Assembly (NCBI RefSeq): GCF_005796105.1
Contig: NZ_VAUO01000001.1
Span: 1-64,000, forward strand
Length of the DNA stretch: 64,000 bases
Origin: Pseudomonas mosselii
GTDB lineage: Bacteria > Pseudomonadota > Gammaproteobacteria > Pseudomonadales > Pseudomonadaceae
Reading direction: 5' to 3'
Part shown: one piece after another, positions 62,777 through 64,000 of the stretch
Position numbering within the stretch: the stretch's first letter is position 1
How the letters are laid out: every line of letters starts with the position of its first letter
Notes under the pieces: generated by a model
Database searches by the model: none
Seen by the model: the letters and a program-made list of their open reading frames with translations, nothing else
What the model was told of the DNA's origin: nothing
Made by a program: the position numbers and the translations under genes

Positions 62777-63595
62777 ATGAACTCACACCACGACTGGATC
62801 ACCGTTGGCGCGCTCGCTGACGGATTCGCGACGCAAGCGTTCATCTTGCCGAACCTGGCAGATCTGGCAGGCAAGCGTTTCAATCTGTGCTTCGAAAACG
62901 GTTGGCAAATCGATCATCGTTTTGACGCGCAGTACGTCAGCTGGGCTCAAGCGGGTGATGACTGCACAGGTCGTGCAGCGTATCGGGCCACGTCGGTACG
63001 GCCCGGCATCTACCTGGTTGACTTCCTCAAGCATGAACGTGGCAACGACTACTCTGTGAGCCTGGTGCTCGATACGCTCACTCAGTCCTTCACCGCTGTC
63101 ATTGCGACCTTGCCTGACGCTGAGCAAGCCAGTGAAGGCCTGTATGCTCGCGCCCTGGCTGGCCAGCAACTGACCGGCGTTCAGGTTGAGTTCTACCACG
63201 GAAGCCTTGATCGACCTTGGGTAACCGGTGCATGCCCACATGCACCGACCTCAGCGTTGGTGGGCATCCGCAACCTGTACCGCTACAGCCCGACAGAGGT
63301 GTATGAGCATATCTACCTCAATGATGATTTCTACACCTGGCACTGCATCAAAGGGGTGGAGCAAGGCCTGTGCGACACTGATCGCTGCCATTACTACAAA
63401 ATCGCCGACGAACTGTATTTGTTCGTCTGGCGCGAGAAGATCGTACCCACGCTTGGCCTGGTGATGATCGACATGCAGCACCACCGTAGCGATGGCAAGA
63501 TTTTCGGCTACGCTGGCGACAGCTTCGATCAACTGTCGAATTTCCCGGTGGCGTCCTACTGTCGTGTGTTGGGTAAAACCGATTACGGCCTCTAG
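62777..63595 (+). CDS. MoaF-like protein
   Basis: A 272-residue protein with two lipocalin-like MoaF modules: N-terminal ~20-115 ([20 protein letters not shown]) and C-terminal ~150-270 (Tyr-His-Tyr-like [15 protein letters not shown]). MoaF is named from an operon linked to molybdenum-cofactor/monoamine genes in Klebsiella. Its biochemical role is unknown, and no Mo genes are nearby here. Confidence 0.8.
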   Translation: MNSHHDWITVGALADGFATQAFILPNLADLAGKRFNLCFENGWQIDHRFDAQYVSWAQAGDDCTGRAAYRATSVRPGIYLVDFLKHERGNDYSVSLVLDTLTQSFTAVIATLPDAEQASEGLYARALAGQQLTGVQVEFYHGSLDRPWVTGACPHAPTSALVGIRNLYRYSPTEVYEHIYLNDDFYTWHCIKGVEQGLCDTDRCHYYKIADELYLFVWREKIVPTLGLVMIDMQHHRSDGKIFGYAGDSFDQLSNFPVASYCRVLGKTDYGL

Positions 63596-63628
63596 AGGCC
63601 GAGCACGTCTCGGTAACCCGCGTTGTAA

Positions 63629-63660
63629 CGACGCGCCCGGCCATCGTGTTGGGCGCGTCG
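63629..63660 (+). terminator. Hairpin after the moaF-like gene
   Basis: CGACGCGCCC and GGGCGCGTCG are exact inverted repeats, followed by GCGCTTTTG. Likely terminator 34 bp after the stop. Confidence 0.7.
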
Positions 63661-63752
63661 GCGCTTTTGAGGGGGCAGGTCGGTGGTGTACCTTTGCAAG
63701 CCGATTCGACCCGCTCAAGGTCGGACGGTCTTTGCTCGTGAGGATGCCCAGC

Positions 63753-64000
63753 ATGCTTGATAGCCCCAGCACTCTGAAGGCGCCGCCGCAGGCCGCGCCT
63801 GTGCAGCCGATTGCTGTGCTTGAGGCTTTGCGGTTCTGGCTCAAGTTAGGCTTCATCAGCTTTGGCGGGCCTGCCGGGCAGATCTCGATCATGCACCAGG
63901 AACTGGTCGAGCGCCGGCGCTGGATCAGCGAGAAGCGGTTTCTACACGCGCTGAACTACTGCATGTTGCTGCCCGGCCCTGAGGCTCAGCAGCTCGCCAC
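63753..64000 (+). CDS. chrA: Chromate transporter ChrA, N-terminal part
   Basis: The window ends 82 codons into this gene. After a Pro-rich leader, residues ~21-80 show [20 protein letters not shown] and later Leu-Pro-Gly-Pro-Glu-Ala-Gln-Gln-Leu, the defining first-half motifs of the CHR family. These proteins export chromate. The ATG at 63753 is preferred because a GAGGA lies 9 bp upstream; ATG 63744 is too close to it. Confidence 0.88.
   Translation, partial: MLDSPSTLKAPPQAAPVQPIAVLEALRFWLKLGFISFGGPAGQISIMHQELVERRRWISEKRFLHALNYCMLLPGPEAQQLA

Overview
The window comes from a gamma-proteobacterial chromosome of the Pseudomonas putida group. This is inferred from high GC, P. putida-style REP sequences, an OprD-type porin, and the gene complement (ugd-galU-gor, ahpC-ahpF, sstT, nhaR, terC-like, puuB-like, an HBM chemoreceptor). 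No rRNA, prophage, IS element or CRISPR array was seen. There is one tRNA, tRNA-Val(GAC).

Layout. (1) 0-14.15 kb: a type VI secretion (T6SS) cluster. A leftward operon reads tssB-C-E-F-G-FHA-tssJ-K-L, with tssL cut by the window edge. A rightward operon reads vasI-like-tssA-tssM. They diverge from a ~320 bp AT-rich promoter region. ClpV, Hcp and VgrG are not in the window. (2) 14.15-16.2 kb: a scar region with a REP-like element, a C-terminal fragment of a ClC channel, a TorF-like outer-membrane protein and a truncated CsbD-like ORF. (3) 16.2-28.2 kb: a tricarboxylate module: tcuR, tcuA, tcuB, a second LysR regulator, a PrpF/GalD-family isomerase, a DctA-type carrier, a CitMHS carrier, an OprD-family porin and an HBM chemoreceptor. 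Together they suggest sensing, outer- and inner-membrane uptake, and conversion of tricarballylate and probably aconitates or citrate to cis-aconitate. (4) 28.2-47 kb: mostly core genes: nhaA with a long structured leader, an MFS exporter, an aldo/keto reductase, ugd, galU, gor, ahpC, ahpF, yceH, sstT, nhaR, a small lipoprotein, terC-like, a 50-residue membrane protein, a degenerate C39-like lipoprotein, puuB-like, tRNA-Val and an EamA transporter. (5) 47-50.2 kb: an unrecognised locus. It has a TolB/adenylate-cyclase-like putative regulator, a 242-residue cytosolic protein, a 260-residue exported protein and a 74-residue protein. The upstream region of each of its three transcription units holds a copy of one inverted-repeat motif, GTTACnGTAAC. 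(6) 50.2-64 kb: accessory metabolic, efflux and regulatory genes: a TetR/DHA2 pair, isochorismatase-like, kinase, GNAT, hydrolase, RibD-like, diguanylate cyclase, YdcZ, LysR, hydroxyacid dehydrogenase, YoaK, LuxR, MoaF, and the start of chrA.

The best candidate for an undescribed system is the 47.1-50.2 kb locus. The two larger proteins look like remote relatives of each other. The 242-residue gene is separated from the exported partner by a perfect 15-bp terminator-like hairpin, which suggests unequal expression. The putative operators point to one shared, probably autoregulated, regulon. Function is unknown. All calls come from reading the sequence; no database search was run.
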